Source of the DNA: Litsea cubeba
Lineage: Eukaryota > Streptophyta > Magnoliopsida > Laurales > Lauraceae
Assembly: GCA_012931725.1 (NCBI GenBank)
Contig: CM022945.1
Coordinates: 19,950,580 to 20,014,579 of the forward strand
Length of the DNA: 64,000 bases
Direction: 5' to 3'
Shown: in pieces, positions 44,756 through 56,530 of the stretch
Position numbering within the stretch: the first letter of the stretch is position 1
Layout of the letters: each line of letters begins with the position of its first letter
Notes under the pieces: generated by a model
Databases searched by the model: none
What the model was told of the DNA's origin: nothing
The model's input: only the letters and a program-made list of their open reading frames with translations
Made by a program: the position numbers and the translations under genes

Positions 44756-47700
44756 ATGGCTATAAATAAGAGTTGGACATCGTTGTCTAATCGATTATGT
44801 CCCGAGTACATAGCTGGGGTTCGAGAATTTATCCAGAGAGCTCGGAATTCTGTTAATTCTTCAGGGGATATTAGATGTCCATGTCGTGATTGTGGTAATG
44901 TATACACACGACCATTGAGAATAGTTTATGCTCATTTAATAGATAGAGGAATGCAAGAAATATATAAAAGAGAGACTTGGGTTTTCCATGGTGAAACAGT
45001 TGTTGATCCTCCAATTATTGAAGATGTTGTGCCTAATGATGAGGTGAATGATGACTGTTACGATATGTTGCACGATATTGCTGGGTCTAGCTATGTTCAA
45101 TTAGAAAATAACGATGATGAAGATTTAATGGAAGCATCGGCTGAAGTTCCAAGAGATTCAAATGAAGGTGGAAAGTTTGATCAAATGTTTGATGATATGA
45201 AGAATCCTTTATATCCTGCTTGTGAAAAGTTTTCGGCGCTGACATTCTTGGTGAAATTGATGCATGTCAAGGTCATGAATAAGTGGAGTAACAAATCGTT
45301 TGACATGTTACTCAAGTTGTTGATTGAGGCATTTCCAGAGGGGACAAAGTTACCGGGTTCAAATTACGAGGCAATCATATTTGCATGTTTTGGGGTTGGG
45401 CTATGAGTCTATTCATGCTTGCAAATATGACTGCGTCTTATTTTGGAAGGAGAATGCAAAGTTGGAGCAGTGTCCGATATGCAAGACGAGTCGTTGGATC
45501 GATAAAGAAACCAACGGGAAAAAGGTACCTCATAAGGTATTGCGTTACTTCCCGTTCGAGCCTCGTCTAAAACGGTTGTATAAATCGAGTCATACTGCAA
45601 AAGATATGACGTGGCATGATGTTGGTCGGACCAAAACGGACGGGGTTTTAAGACACCCAGCAGATGCAGTAGCGTGGAAGAATTTTGATAAGATGTATCC
45701 TGATTTTGCAAAGGAGCCAAGAAACGTGAGATTAGGGTTATCATCTGATGGTTTTAATCCTTTTGGGAACATGAGCAACTCATATAGTATGTGGCCTGTG
45801 ATTTTGGTCCCATATAACATGCCGTTGTGGAGATGTATGAAGGAGTCGTCATTCATAATGACATTACTAATTCCAGGACCCACAACTCCTGGAAAAGATA
45901 TAGATGTCTATTTACGCCCATTAGTAGATGAGCTTAAGGAGTTGTGGGAGAAAGGAGTTTGGACATATGATAGTGAGGAAGATGCACATTTTCAGATGCA
46001 TGTTGCATTATTATGGACGATAAATGACTTCCCTGCTTATGGAAATTTGTCCGGCTGGAGTACAAAAGGATATATGGCTTGTCCTGTATGTAATGAAGAT
46101 ACTTGTTCATGTCGTCTTACAAGTAAAGTTGGCTACATGGGGCATAGACGCTTTCTAGACACTGCACATCCGTTTCGTCGAAACAAGCAATTTAATGGAT
46201 TTGTAGAAACAAGGACGGCTCCGAGGGTGAGAAATGGTGCGGACATCTTGAAGCAGCTAGAACATATTAATGTTGTTCCCGGAAAGCATCCCGATTTTGG
46301 TGGAAAGAAACGTAAGCGTGATGTGAAAGAGCTCAATTGGACGAAAAAGAGTATATTTTTTGAGCTTCCTTACTGGTCAAAACTTGACTTGAGACACAAT
46401 CTTGATGTTATGCATATTGAGAAGAACATATGTGATAGTGTGGTAGGCACTTTACTTAGCATTGAAGGGAAGTCAAAAGATACTGACAAATCAAGAATAG
46501 ATCTTCTAAACATGAATATAAGGAGAGAGTTGCATTTGCAAAAGTCGGGAGACAGGTGGATTAAGCCTCATGCTGCTTACACATTGACTAAAGATGAGCG
46601 CAAACGGTTTTGTGCATTTCTTAAGTCTGTCAAATTTCCAGATGGTTTCGCAGCAAATATTGGAAGGACCGTTAATGTAGCTGATGGCAAAATCTCTGGT
46701 TTGAAGTCTCATGATTGTCATGTGCTTTTACAACGGTTGTTGGAAGTTGGAATTAGGCCATTTATGACACCACAGATCCGAGACACACTTTCTGAGTTAA
46801 CAAACTTTTTCAAACAGTTATGCTCGAGGACTTTACATGTCAAAGACTTAGAAGATATGGAAAAAGGGATTGCTGTTGTTCTTTCCAAACTCGAGAGGAT
46901 ATATCCCCCAGCATTCTTTGATATTATGGTTCACTTAGCCATACATTTACCTCGAGAAGCCATTCTTGGTGGTCCAGTTCATGCTAGGTGGATGTATCCT
47001 TTTGAACGATATATGAGAACACTTAAACAGTATGTCAAAAATAAAGCTCGTCCAGAAGGCTCAATTGCAGAGGCATATATAGTGAACGAAGCTTTGACGT
47101 TCTGTTCGATGTATTTTCATGGGATAGAGACAAGATTCAATCGGCGTGAACGGAATTATGACCGGCCAAACAACACTTCTCAAGCACAATTGTCAATTTT
47201 TCGACATCTTGGTCGTCCCTTGGGGAAAGCAGACTTAATTCGACTTGACATAAATCTTTGGAAGGATGCCCATTGGTTCATTTTGAACAACTGTCCAGAG
47301 ATAAGGAAATATCTTGAGTAAGTTAATCTATCTACCACATTTGCTTTCTACCATTGAGAAATATCTTGATGTACACTAATGTTTATTTGCCATAATTCTG
47401 TGTAGTGAACACATGAAGGTGTTAGAGAAAAAATATTCTCGAGACTTGGAAAAAAAACAGAAACAAGAATTTCCTGCATGGTTTAAGCAACAGGTATGTA
47501 GTAATGGTTAAGATTAAATTTATCGGTTACAAGTGATGAGTTTAAATAAAATTGTCTTTTTTTTTAATGTAGGTGCTTAACTCTTCGGAGGCAACAGATG
47601 AGTTGTATTACTTATCTTGTGGTCCAGATCTCATCGTTAGATCTTACAACGGATGCAACGTTAACGGTGTTAAGTTTTTAGTCAAAGAACGTGACTCTAG

Positions 47701-48346
47701 AAGAACAACACAAAATAGTGGAGTATCCGTGGCCGGTTCTGATGATGATACACAAGCGGCTTACTTTGGTGTTCTAGAGCAAGTACTTGAGTTTACATAT
47801 GTCAAACAAGATTATTGTGTCTTATTGTTCAAGTGTAAGTGGTTTGACACATCGCCGCATAGAAAACACGTCATCTATGAGTCAAAACTCACAACTTTAC
47901 GTGCCGATAAAGAATGGTTTAAAGAGGATCCTTTTATCTTCGCATCCCAAGCTCGACAAGTATTTTACGTGATTGATCCTCTTAAAGGTGCACCATGGCA
48001 AATCGTACAAACATTTAGCCATAGACATCTTTGGGATATTCCTGTCGAAGAGAGTGTTGAAAATGATGACATTGTGCAAGAAGTTGATTCATCAGATGGA
48101 AACTTCACTTTTATGGAGCCTGAGATGGAAGCACTATCAATCCACCGTATAGATGTAGAACCAGAAATTTGCACTAGTGATATAGATGATGTGGTTAGAC
48201 ATGCTAATGTTGCCGTTGATAACTCTAACGATGAGGAAATAGATGACACTCTAGAAGAATATGGAGATAAAGAAGTCAGGGAAGACAATCAAAGTGACTA
48301 TGACAGTGATGAGCCAATACAATTACTAAATGATGATAGTGAATAA
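44756..48346 (+). pseudogene. TNP2-like CACTA transposase gene, one frameshift
   Basis: Exons are 44756-47317, 47406-47493 and 47573-48346. The first join makes a split Asp codon (GA|T) and the second falls between codons. The N-terminus (WTSLSNRL, then CPCRDCGN) is the transposase-associated domain. GYESIHACKYDC, FWKENAKLEQCPIC and the long following region are the TNP2 transposase domain (PF02992). ILGGPVHARWMYPFER belongs to the DUF4218-type region. Exon 3 (WFDTSPHRK, RQVFYVIDP) is DUF4216-like and ends acidic. The reading changes frame once: the frame from 44756 runs to a TGA at 45404-45406, while the transposase frame takes over near 45375 at LGLGYE. No GT-AG intron explains the switch, so I read it as a 1-bp lesion. 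In the family this protein binds the terminal inverted repeats and catalyses excision and insertion in the nucleus. Confidence 0.85.
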
Positions 48347-48452
48347 ATTGTAAACACTTTTTCGAATGTCTAATTTATGTACTTTTTTTATATTGCTTGA
48401 TTGGAACATGTTGACAAATTATACTATTTTTTGTTGAAACAGGTTGTACATA

Positions 48453-50373
48453 ATGTCATCTTCAGAAGGAGGAAGCAATAACAATAATGATAAAAAAGGA
48501 AAAGGAAAATATACTGGAAAAACCACAGAAAAAAAACGCAAAGAAGGCACTGATGGCAAGTTACGTATAGCATTTGATGAGGGGACTAGCAGAGCAATAG
48601 GTGACAATCATGGTACTTGGGGACATGATTTGGGATACCTTGCTCGAACCTATTTACCGGTTAGATGGGATAAACCTTTCAACAAACTTGATGAAAAAGT
48701 AAAAGCCCCAATTTATAAAGGAATGCTTGTAAGTACATTTAAAAAAAAATTTTGCTTGAAAATTTTGAACTTAATTAGTTATGCAATTCTAAGAGTTTAA
48801 CTTGTTTCTTGTGTAGGAAAGGTATCACTTCACCATGACATCAGAGGTTAAAAAGGCAATGGATAGTCAAATGGCGAGCCTACATAGAGATTGGCGATGT
48901 CAATTGCATCAATACTTTAAGAACGTTGGCGGATATGTAAATCTGCAAGTTGCAAAGAGTCATCCTCATCCAGACGTTATTGAGAATGAAGATTGGCAGT
49001 GGCTCTGTGATTATTGGAGTGCTAAGGAACAAAAGGTAAGTTTCAAACTTTTCGTTAGGTGTGGCTTGATTTTATGGAAGATCATTTCCTTTTCTATATT
49101 CTTGTCTATTTGGAAAGAGAGGAATGGAAAAAAATTTGGAAGAAAGAAATCATCTTGGGAGGGTATTCTTATAGTTGTGCTATTGAGAATTGCTAAATGG
49201 GCTTCTGTTAGGAATGAATGTGCAAATCTGAAAATTGACAATGTTCAACATGATTGAGAAGCTTGTTTGAAGATGAAAGAATATAAGAAGAAAAAAAAGT
49301 AGTTCGGTGTGTGCTCCATCTCTTGTTGTTTTGATTCTTGCAGATGTTCTCTGTTTGGTTGTTGGAACAACAAAATGCTTTGTCTATCTGTTTCTGAATG
49401 TATGCGGGATATGATGAAATGTTTGAAACTTACCTTTTGTTCTACATAAATATTAATTTGATTCTACATTATTATTTTTTCTTATTAATTTTGTATTATC
49501 ATTTAAGGAACTGGGTGAGAGAAATGCATTAAATCGCGCAGCAAGAAACAATTACAATAGTTCCCATGGTTAAAAATCTTTTGCAGCACATCGGCAAGGA
49601 CTGGTATATAATTTTTCATTACTTATGTGAATTCTTTTTTATTTATGTTTATCATTTTAACTCAAAATATTATTATAGGTCAATCCCGATACTAGTCAAT
49701 TCCTTGGTGACATTGAGTTTCACAGACTCATGTACACTAACCACAAGACAGGACGTTGGTGTGACCCTCAAGCTGAGCAGGACTATGTGAGTATAGTAAT
49801 TAATTTCAATTCTTATATAAATGTTTTTTTTTAACAATTCCCCTAAATTTTATATACAATTTTTTTTATAACTCTATATATATATATATATTTTTGCAGA
49901 ATGATATGTTGGTGCTTAGGGGTTCACAATCTCAGAACTCTGATGCGGAGTCTATTGGTCAAAGTCAGCAAGTTCTCACTGAAGAAGAGATAGTTCAAAA
50001 GGTTCGCAAGCCTCGTCCGGGATACATCAAAGGGAGAGGAAGAATTGTGAAAGGATCGTCTAGTTCTAGTGGGGGACAAGTAGAGATTGCCGAGGTCCAG
50101 GAGCTTAAGAACAAGGTTGCAACGTATGAGGCCCAAGTTAACACATATAAGAATGAAGTTAACACCTATCAGAACCAACTTGCATCATGTACGGCCTACA
50201 TCCAGCAACTAACCGCTCAACTTAACATGCAATTCCCTGGACAATTTAATCAACTTGATCCAAGTACTCTATTTCCTCCACCTCCGCCGCCACAATACCC
50301 TCCGGGCTCTTCGCGAAGTGATGATAATGATGATGATGTTTATTATCCAGAGATGTCAAGACACCCTCATTAG
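48453..50373 (+). pseudogene. TNPA-like (Ptta/En/Spm) gene with a nonsense codon
   Basis: Five exons join in phase: 48453-48728, 48817-49035, 49508-49603, 49679-49786 and 49900-50373, for about 390 residues. The Lys-rich start (MSSSEGGSNNNN) leads to a plant transposase region with YLPVRWDKPFNKL, NALNRAARNN and NPDTSQFLGDIEFHRL. The last exon has KPRPGYIKGRGR, a coiled coil with repeated TYxxxVNTYxN, and a Pro-rich acidic tail. Exon 3 contains an in-frame TAA at 49571-49573, between HG and KSFAAH. In En/Spm relatives this position is typically Ser, so a single C-to-A change explains it. In the family the protein binds subterminal repeats and assists TNP2. Intron 2 holds a LINE-like fragment. 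Confidence 0.8.
49036..49260 (+). pseudogene. LINE-derived fragment inside intron 2 of the TNPA-like gene
   Basis: Directly after the exon 2 donor the frame stays open to 49257 and encodes ILWKIISFSIFLSIWKERN, followed by RIAKWASVRNE. This is the pattern just after the zinc-binding domain at the end of plant non-LTR reverse transcriptases and their domesticated relatives. Because the frame is shared with exon 2, an unspliced transcript would give a chimeric protein. The origin from a LINE is inferred from motif style only. Confidence 0.55.
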
Positions 50374-50574
50374 ACTACTATATTTCAGACTTTTAAGTTG
50401 ATGTTTATGGCTTTATCTTTTAGACTTCTATTTTTATACTTTAGTGTTTGATCTGATATATTTGGTTTGTAATATGTTTGATAATATTTTATAAATTTCT
50501 TAAGACTTTTAGTATTTTATTTATGATTTATTATTAATTCTATATGTGGTTTTTTAAAAGAAATGAATACAAAG

Positions 50575-51055
50575 TTTCTGACGCCAGTTATTGCAACCGT
50601 GGGTTTTTAATAAAAATAAATATGAAGTTACCGAAGCCACTGGCGTCGGTAACTTTAAAGAATTTGAAGGTTACCGACGCCATTGGCGTCGGTAAATTTA
50701 AAGATTTTAAAGGTTACCGACGCCACTGGCGTCGGTAAATTTAAAGAATTTGAAGGTTACCGACGCCACTGGCGTCGGTAAATTTAAAATTTTGAAGGTT
50801 ACCGACGCCATTTGCGTCGGCAAATTTAAAAATGGCGTCGGTAACTTTAAAGAATTGTCAGGTACGATATGGAAGGTTATCGACGGCAATGGCGTCGGTA
50901 AGTTTAAATTGTACTTGCCGACGCGGTCAACGCGTCGGCAAATTTAATTAGCTACGTTTTTTTCCCTACGCCATAGGTAGCGTCGGTAAATTTATTTACC
51001 GACGCATTTTGAAGTTTACCGACGCATTGACTGCGTCGGTAAACTTTAATTTTCT
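50575..51055. repeat. 3' subterminal repeats of the CACTA element
   Basis: Successive dyads of the form TTACCGACGCCAxTGGCGTCGGTAA recur at about 50 bp (near 50632, 50672, 50714, 50756 and 50798), separated by TTTAAAGAATTTGAAGG-like spacers. Further single motifs follow to 51050. The array is denser and more regular than the 5' one. Confidence 0.85.
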
Positions 51056-51487
51056 AGTAGTGACCACTGACAAAGATATGGCAGGAAATTCACTTGTTAT
51101 ATATGACAATGGCCTGAGGTTGACTTAGAGAGAATGTGGTAGGAGGTCACTTGCTATATATGCCAGTGGAAGCAGAACCTAGTCCAATGACGAAAGCAAC
51201 CCGGGGCGGATATCGGGGGGTGAGGGCTTTTATCCAAAAATAAAAAATAAAAATATATAGTGTTACAACTTACCAAGTGATACTTTGTCTGTTTGATGAA
51301 CAGTAAAGTAATCGATCATGTACTCATAGTTGCTAAATCACAACCCAACCTACACCCTTTGAGAGATTTCACACTCTAACTAAGTCACATTCAGTATAAA
51401 TCTAGCTAGTGTTCAATGAGTCATATCAGAAAATGCTTACATATCGTAAATGGATTCCATATCATAGTTTACAAAATAACAAAAAGT

Positions 51488-51614
51488 CTACTTGGACAAA
51501 CTTTTTTGCCAGAATCTTGGAAAAACCCTATGATATCCCCTTGAATATCCATGATATTCAAGGGGATATCATAGGGTTTGTCCAAGATTCTGGCAAAAAA
51601 GTTTGTCCATGTAG
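51488..51614. repeat. Near-perfect snap-back hairpin (62-bp arms, 3-bp loop)
   Basis: Arm 51488-51549 is the reverse complement of 51553-51614 with two mismatches; the loop is CAT. No TIR or target duplication typical of a MITE is evident. It may be a recent inverted duplication or a small-RNA precursor. Confidence 0.85.
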
Positions 51615-53460
51615 CACTACTGACAAAAGCTAGAATGTGTTCAAATTCACCGAATTACGAAAAGCACGACTAAGTTGAAATTTTAAAGCTAGAATATAAT
51701 GACATGTACGTAACATGTTGCTATACATATATATACTAATGTAATGTAACATTGTCGCATGAACTGCCGGTGGCACTAGGTTATGCATTCCAAATTTTAA
51801 AAATCGTGAAAAATAAATTTTTTTAATATCCGTAATGCAGCCCTCCTATATTGACTTCCTGGATCCGCCCCTGAAAACAACGAAATAGAAAGAAATTATA
51901 AACAGAAATGCATTCGTTGACCTTTTAATTTAACGCTTTTTGCGATACCGCAACATATATTGCAGTATCGCAACTTAAAAAACTAGCGGCATCGCAACAT
52001 AAATTGTGATACCGCAACATTCATTGTGATATCGTAAATAAAAAAATACCCTTTGGCCAAAACAGTGGTAAAGACGGTATGGAAAACTTCTTTGTAATAT
52101 TGCCAACTTTGGTAAAAAGAGAGAGAAATCGAGGACTTTAGGTTACCGTACAGAAAATTTAATCAATGTAACATCCATAATGGTGAGGCCATGATATATA
52201 ATATACATGCGTAATAGACATCTAACAAATTTATTTACTTTTTATTACTAATATGATTATTCTTTATATGTTGGTCCTTTTCTTTAATGAAAAGATAATG
52301 GTGGATCAGGTCTAAGGAGAATATGACCCACTAAAAAGATAAAAAGAGAAAGTTAGGAAATATTTGTCCTTTTATCCGTGTTTTACTCCTTACTTGAGTT
52401 TAGTGGAACCGGATTCATGTAATTTTTCTCTTTCTTCCATCCCCCTATCTGCCCCGCACGTGGCGCCCCCTGATTGGTCCAAACATGGATCCATTTCCTT
52501 AAATAGTTTGGTTATCATTATCATCAACCCATCGTGTGGATCTCATCCACAAGATTGTGTTGAGGAAGGCCGACCGGAAAACCAAGCTCATGGCTTAAAG
52601 AAAAAACGCAAATGGACCATTCCGATCAATGGTCAACTTTTGCCCCTTTTGAAGGTTGATGCATGGTTCGCTTTCTGATCTAAATTGATACATACCCAAT
52701 ACTAATTGGAAGCAGGATAGAAAGAGTTTGCTAGCACATTGATCAACGCGCGCATGATGTGCTTCAGTGTTGCATGCACACTTGCACCATTACTAAGCAG
52801 AGACAGCCGTATAAATCAGGTGGATTCCACCTGGATGGGCTTGGTGCAGTGAGGGAAATATACAAGATGCAGGGGAAAGTCGCAAGTGCGGTGTTCACCA
52901 TGAATTAGATGTCCTAAATTTAATTTGGTTCCATTGATTTGTGGTTCATACAATACCCTTTATATGATTGATGATCCAAATCAATCAAATCAATGATTTG
53001 GGTTTTGTAATTACTGCTTACATATATGACAAAGTAGAGTCTTCTATATTAGTTAGAAAAAAGGGTCTACATATAATAAAGTCCGCGATTATACGGAGGG
53101 ATCGTGGCATCTAACTAAAAATCTAATTCAGTTGGACATTGTTAAAAAAGTTATAAATGCATATATGTTCCCTAGGTCCTAAACACTAAATATGAGAAGC
53201 AGCAGTACGATGTAGATCTCCATCTTCAACCATTAAATTCTCATTACCAAGGCCCTCTTTCTGTAGTGAAATTTCTGCCATATTTCACCATGAGCAGAAA
53301 TTCCTGAATATAATGTTACATGTTGCCTCCTGGAATTTCTGATTTTTATAATTTTTTACAGGCATTTATGGATTCCAATTAGATGAAATATTTCTTTTAA
53401 CTTTTGGGAATCTAGAAATTCCACTCCCTTTGTATAAATATATACCTAAATTTATAATAG
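51615..53460. other. Unassigned intergenic DNA
   Basis: No gene is recognised. At 51941-52035 GATACCGCAACAT and ATTG(T/C)(G/A)(G/A)TATCGCAAC-like words alternate, giving near-palindromes. The 36-bp phrase GCAGGATAGAAAGAGTTTGC...TGATCAACGC at about 52712-52748 recurs at about 53882-53918. Confidence 0.45.
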
Positions 53461-53926
53461 AATTACTCCTCCAAAACTGATAAAATAAATATAAAAACAG
53501 AAGATATCTTTAGTGATGGGAGAAGAAGCCAAAATGAAGCATGGGATAAAAGGAAAGACAATTTCTGTTGCAATGAAACATTATCAGGTAGATAGACGGT
53601 ACTGTGCAGTGGCATTGGAAGATAAACGGTACTGTGCAGTGTTCTGTTAGGTTTAAAAAGATGAAAATGCAAATAAGGGTCTGGCAGAGAACAAGAGACC
53701 TAAGTAATAAGGGCACTCTCACATCCAAGCGATCTGCGTTCCATCCAAATCGGTAGAATGCTCCTAGCTCTGATACCAGTGAAAGCCCAGCTTCTGCATT
53801 GCCGGGGAGGCTGGTGATCGCCAGCGATATGGTTTGTGACACGACTCATCTACTGTGGATTTTATTCTCTGTATCGAAGCAGCAGGATAGAAAGAGTTTG
53901 CGAGCACACTGATCAACGCATGAAAA

Positions 53927-54151
53927 CCAATTAGCAAACTGGCGTTCCGGATCAAGAGAGGCATTCCCACCAGAGACCAGATACAGATACAGATTCTTGG
54001 AGAGCGCTTTGAGTCTTGATTCTGCTGAGATACCCTCTGCACCTGCGAACCAATTAGCAAACGGGCGTTCCGGATCAAAAGAGGCCTTCCCACCCACCAT
54101 ATACAGATTCTTGGAGAGCGCTTTGTGTTCTGATTCTGCTGATTGCCCGTG
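53927..54151. repeat. Tandem duplication of a possible coding segment
   Basis: Units 53927-54048 and 54049-54151 share ACCAATTAGCAAAC(T/G)GGCGTTCCGG and CAGATTCTTGGAGAGCGCTTTG. On the minus strand each can encode a DPER(P/Q)FANWF phrase after a KNLY phrase, which I do not recognise. It lies downstream (minus sense) of the KH-like exon and may belong to the same broken gene. Confidence 0.6.
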
Positions 54152-54269
54152 CGGCTACCCAGTCCATTGACTCTGTAAAAAATAAGATGGATTAGTATTA
54201 AAGAAAGAAGAACAAAGAAAACAAGAAAAGAAAAAAAAAAGAAAAAAGAGACTGTGTTTTGAACTTTAC

Positions 54270-54590
54270 AGTGAATGTATTGGCACCTGTCTCCAAAACG
54301 ACGGGGTTCTCCACGGCGGATACTCGGACATGGCCTGACGGCCCTCCACTGACGTAGTTTAATAGCTCCTTCGCAAAGGGCGCATATTAGCGCCTTTCCT
54401 GAATTGGCCTGCGGGGATGTACCAGTGATGAAGACTGCCGTTACTGCAGGATTATCTTCTAGAGGCAAGAAGTCGAAGTCCGCCCCTGAACCAGCATGCG
54501 CTCTCTTGAGATATCTTCCCTCCTCTCCGATTATATCGCCAAGAAGCGCAGTCTCGACGTACGTAGTCAGTGTAATCAGGCTGTCCGTGC
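54270..54590 (-). pseudogene. Possible KH-domain exon of an RNA-binding protein gene
   Basis: The minus strand, between a CTGCAG acceptor and a GTAAAG donor, encodes GDIIGEEGRYLKRAHAGSGA followed by VFITGTSPQANSGKALI. The spacing and hydrophobic pattern are those of a KH domain, although the usual GKGG loop reads GEEG. The end of the exon (RRFGDRCQYIH) looks like the last part of a CCCH zinc finger whose first cysteines are absent. Plant KH plus CCCH proteins bind RNA. The combination is suggestive, but I could not place the flanking exons in frame, so this is probably a decayed copy. Confidence is limited. Confidence 0.4.
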
Positions 54591-54639
54591 CTGCAGACAG
54601 AAAAAAAAAGAAGGAAACGTGAGAAAGGAATGGCAATGG

Positions 54640-55551
54640 TTAGGAAACGGATCGAATCAGGGGATGACACCTGAGCAGAAGGAAAGAGAAACAGATTTCT
54701 CTTTCCTTCGCCCCCATTGCGTGTCGCCACCCTGTTTGGACGAAAGACGAAACAGCGGATCCGGATCCTAATGGTAATGGTTATTATCTTTGAACTTGAA
54801 TATAAATGATAAAAGACAGTACCTGCCATGAGGATGTGATGTGTGTGTGGATTCGGTGGCAGAAGCCGCAGGACTCTCTCAGATTACTCCTGATTCCTGA
54901 AATCGCATCAAGAAACGAGGACCAAGAATTCAGTCCCAAACAAGAATGTATGAACTTTTACCGAAAGAAAACAAACAAGAAGTTATAAGAGATTTGCCTT
55001 ACGACGGGAGTGAGAGGAGAGGTAAGAAATTTTGAGGTTTTGAGCTAATGAAATGGCTGTTACGACGGGAGTGAGAGGAGAGGAAGAAGATGATGGAAGG
55101 AGTAATGAAATGCCTAATTGAGAGATGACAGAAGGAGAGGAAATTACTTGTATGAGGGAGACTGGAGACTGGAGACTGGAGACTGGAGATATATATATAC
55201 CGGAGGAGGAACTTGGGTTTGGATTTAGACGGTTAATGATGACTGTGATGGGTACTAGGACCCCAACTATTTTGAAACATGGGCATTTTGACCCTATGTC
55301 TGCATTAGATAAACACTTGGGTGGGTTGGGTTCCGGCAGGTTTATTTTTCTTTTTCAGTTTTTGATTTGCTCTCTGTAAGTACAAAATTAGGATAATGTA
55401 AATACCATTTTATTTCAAATTGGAGAGCAACCAGGTCAATCGGGTTGGGTGGGTTACAGGATTCTTCCTTTTCTTTCTTTTTTATCAGAATTGCTCTCTA
55501 GAAGTACTGTTTCTGGTGAAATGGGTAACGTAGACCTGGGTTCGGACGGCG
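54640..55551. other. Unassigned DNA with a short GGAGACT microsatellite
   Basis: No gene is recognised. (GGAGACT)n occurs at about 55159-55189, and GTTACGACGGGAGTGAGAGGAGAG occurs partly or fully twice near 55001 and 55058. Confidence 0.45.
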
Positions 55552-56192
55552 TGTAAGACCCCTTCCCAGTTAAGCTTGATTAACTCTATTAACGACTTAA
55601 GAGAGATAAGCGGATTAGTCACTTAATTTGATTTAAGGATGTAGAATGTATCCAAAGTAGTCTTGAAGACTAATTTAAGTTATTAATTGAGTTTAAACTT
55701 AATGGGTCTTCATTTGACTCAAAGTGGAATTAAGTAAATGAATAGGGGTTTAAATGCAAAAATGCATTATGACTCATGTTTAAGTAAGCAGGAGCTGTGG
55801 AGATGGGAGGAATGTATGCCAGCAGCTGGTTTCTTCCTCCTCTTTGTTCTTTGTTCTTTGTTCTTTGTTCTTTGGTTCACTTCATTGTTTCTTGTCTTTC
55901 TTTTCTTTCTCTTCAATTTCTCATAAACAAGCATCAAGGCAAGGATTTGTGAAGTTTGTTTGAAGAATTTCATCATCTTCATTTTCTTCCTTGGAATTGC
56001 AAAGTTTGGATTGAAGGAGACTTGATCTCAAGCTCAAACTACACAAAAAGGGTTTTTGTGGATTTAGCATCAAGAAAGGCAAGTACATACATGTTTTATG
56101 ATTTATGTTGGTTTTGTATGATTAGAACTCAATTAGATCAAAAAGCCAGAAGTTTGGCTTCAGAAATCTGAAGCTTGAACTGAGCTTCTGGG

Positions 56193-56530
56193 TGACTGTC
56201 GGTCGACCGACAGGTCGACCGACGAGTGAACCGACAGGTATAGAACCTGTTTACGTTGAATTTCAGTTCTCTGAAATTTGAACCGATGCGGGGTCGGTCA
56301 ACCGACGACCTGACCGACGTTGTAAATATAGGAATTCGTGTCTCTGGTTTTCGAACCGAGTAATGAACCGATGTGGACCGACTAATGTCGGTCAACCGAC
56401 AGAGTGTACGTCGGTCAACCGACATTCAAGTACATGAATTTGGGTCTCTGGAATTCTGACCGATGAGAGGTCGGTCAGCCGACATGGAGCCATCGGTCAG
56501 CCGACGGCTGACCGAAGAGCTGACCGACAG
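56193..56530. repeat. GGTCGACCGAC palindromic word cluster
   Basis: More than a dozen copies of GTCGGTC(G/A)(A/G)CCGAC-type words in both orientations lie within about 340 bp (for example 56200, 56284, 56390, 56410, 56471 and 56493), separated by AT-rich spacers containing GAATTT(C/G)(A/G)(G/T). The words are self-complementary and CpG-bearing. Confidence 0.8.

Larger units (their letters stand above)
43107..51062 (+). mobile_element. Full-length CACTA (En/Spm) transposon (7,956 bp)
   Basis: It starts CACTACAAGAAA and ends TTTCTAGTAGTG, with the 3-bp target duplication ACC at 43104-43106 and 51063-51065. Both subterminal regions are packed with ACCGACGC/GCGTCGGT motifs in inverted pairs. It carries a TNP2-like transposase gene (44756-48346) and a TNPA-like gene (48453-50373) in the same orientation. 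The ends look intact, but the TNP2-like reading has a frameshift and the TNPA-like gene an in-frame stop, so it is probably non-autonomous now. Confidence 0.93.

Noticed and set aside
52364..52678. 104-codon plus frame
   Set aside because: No recognisable domain; compositional open frame only.
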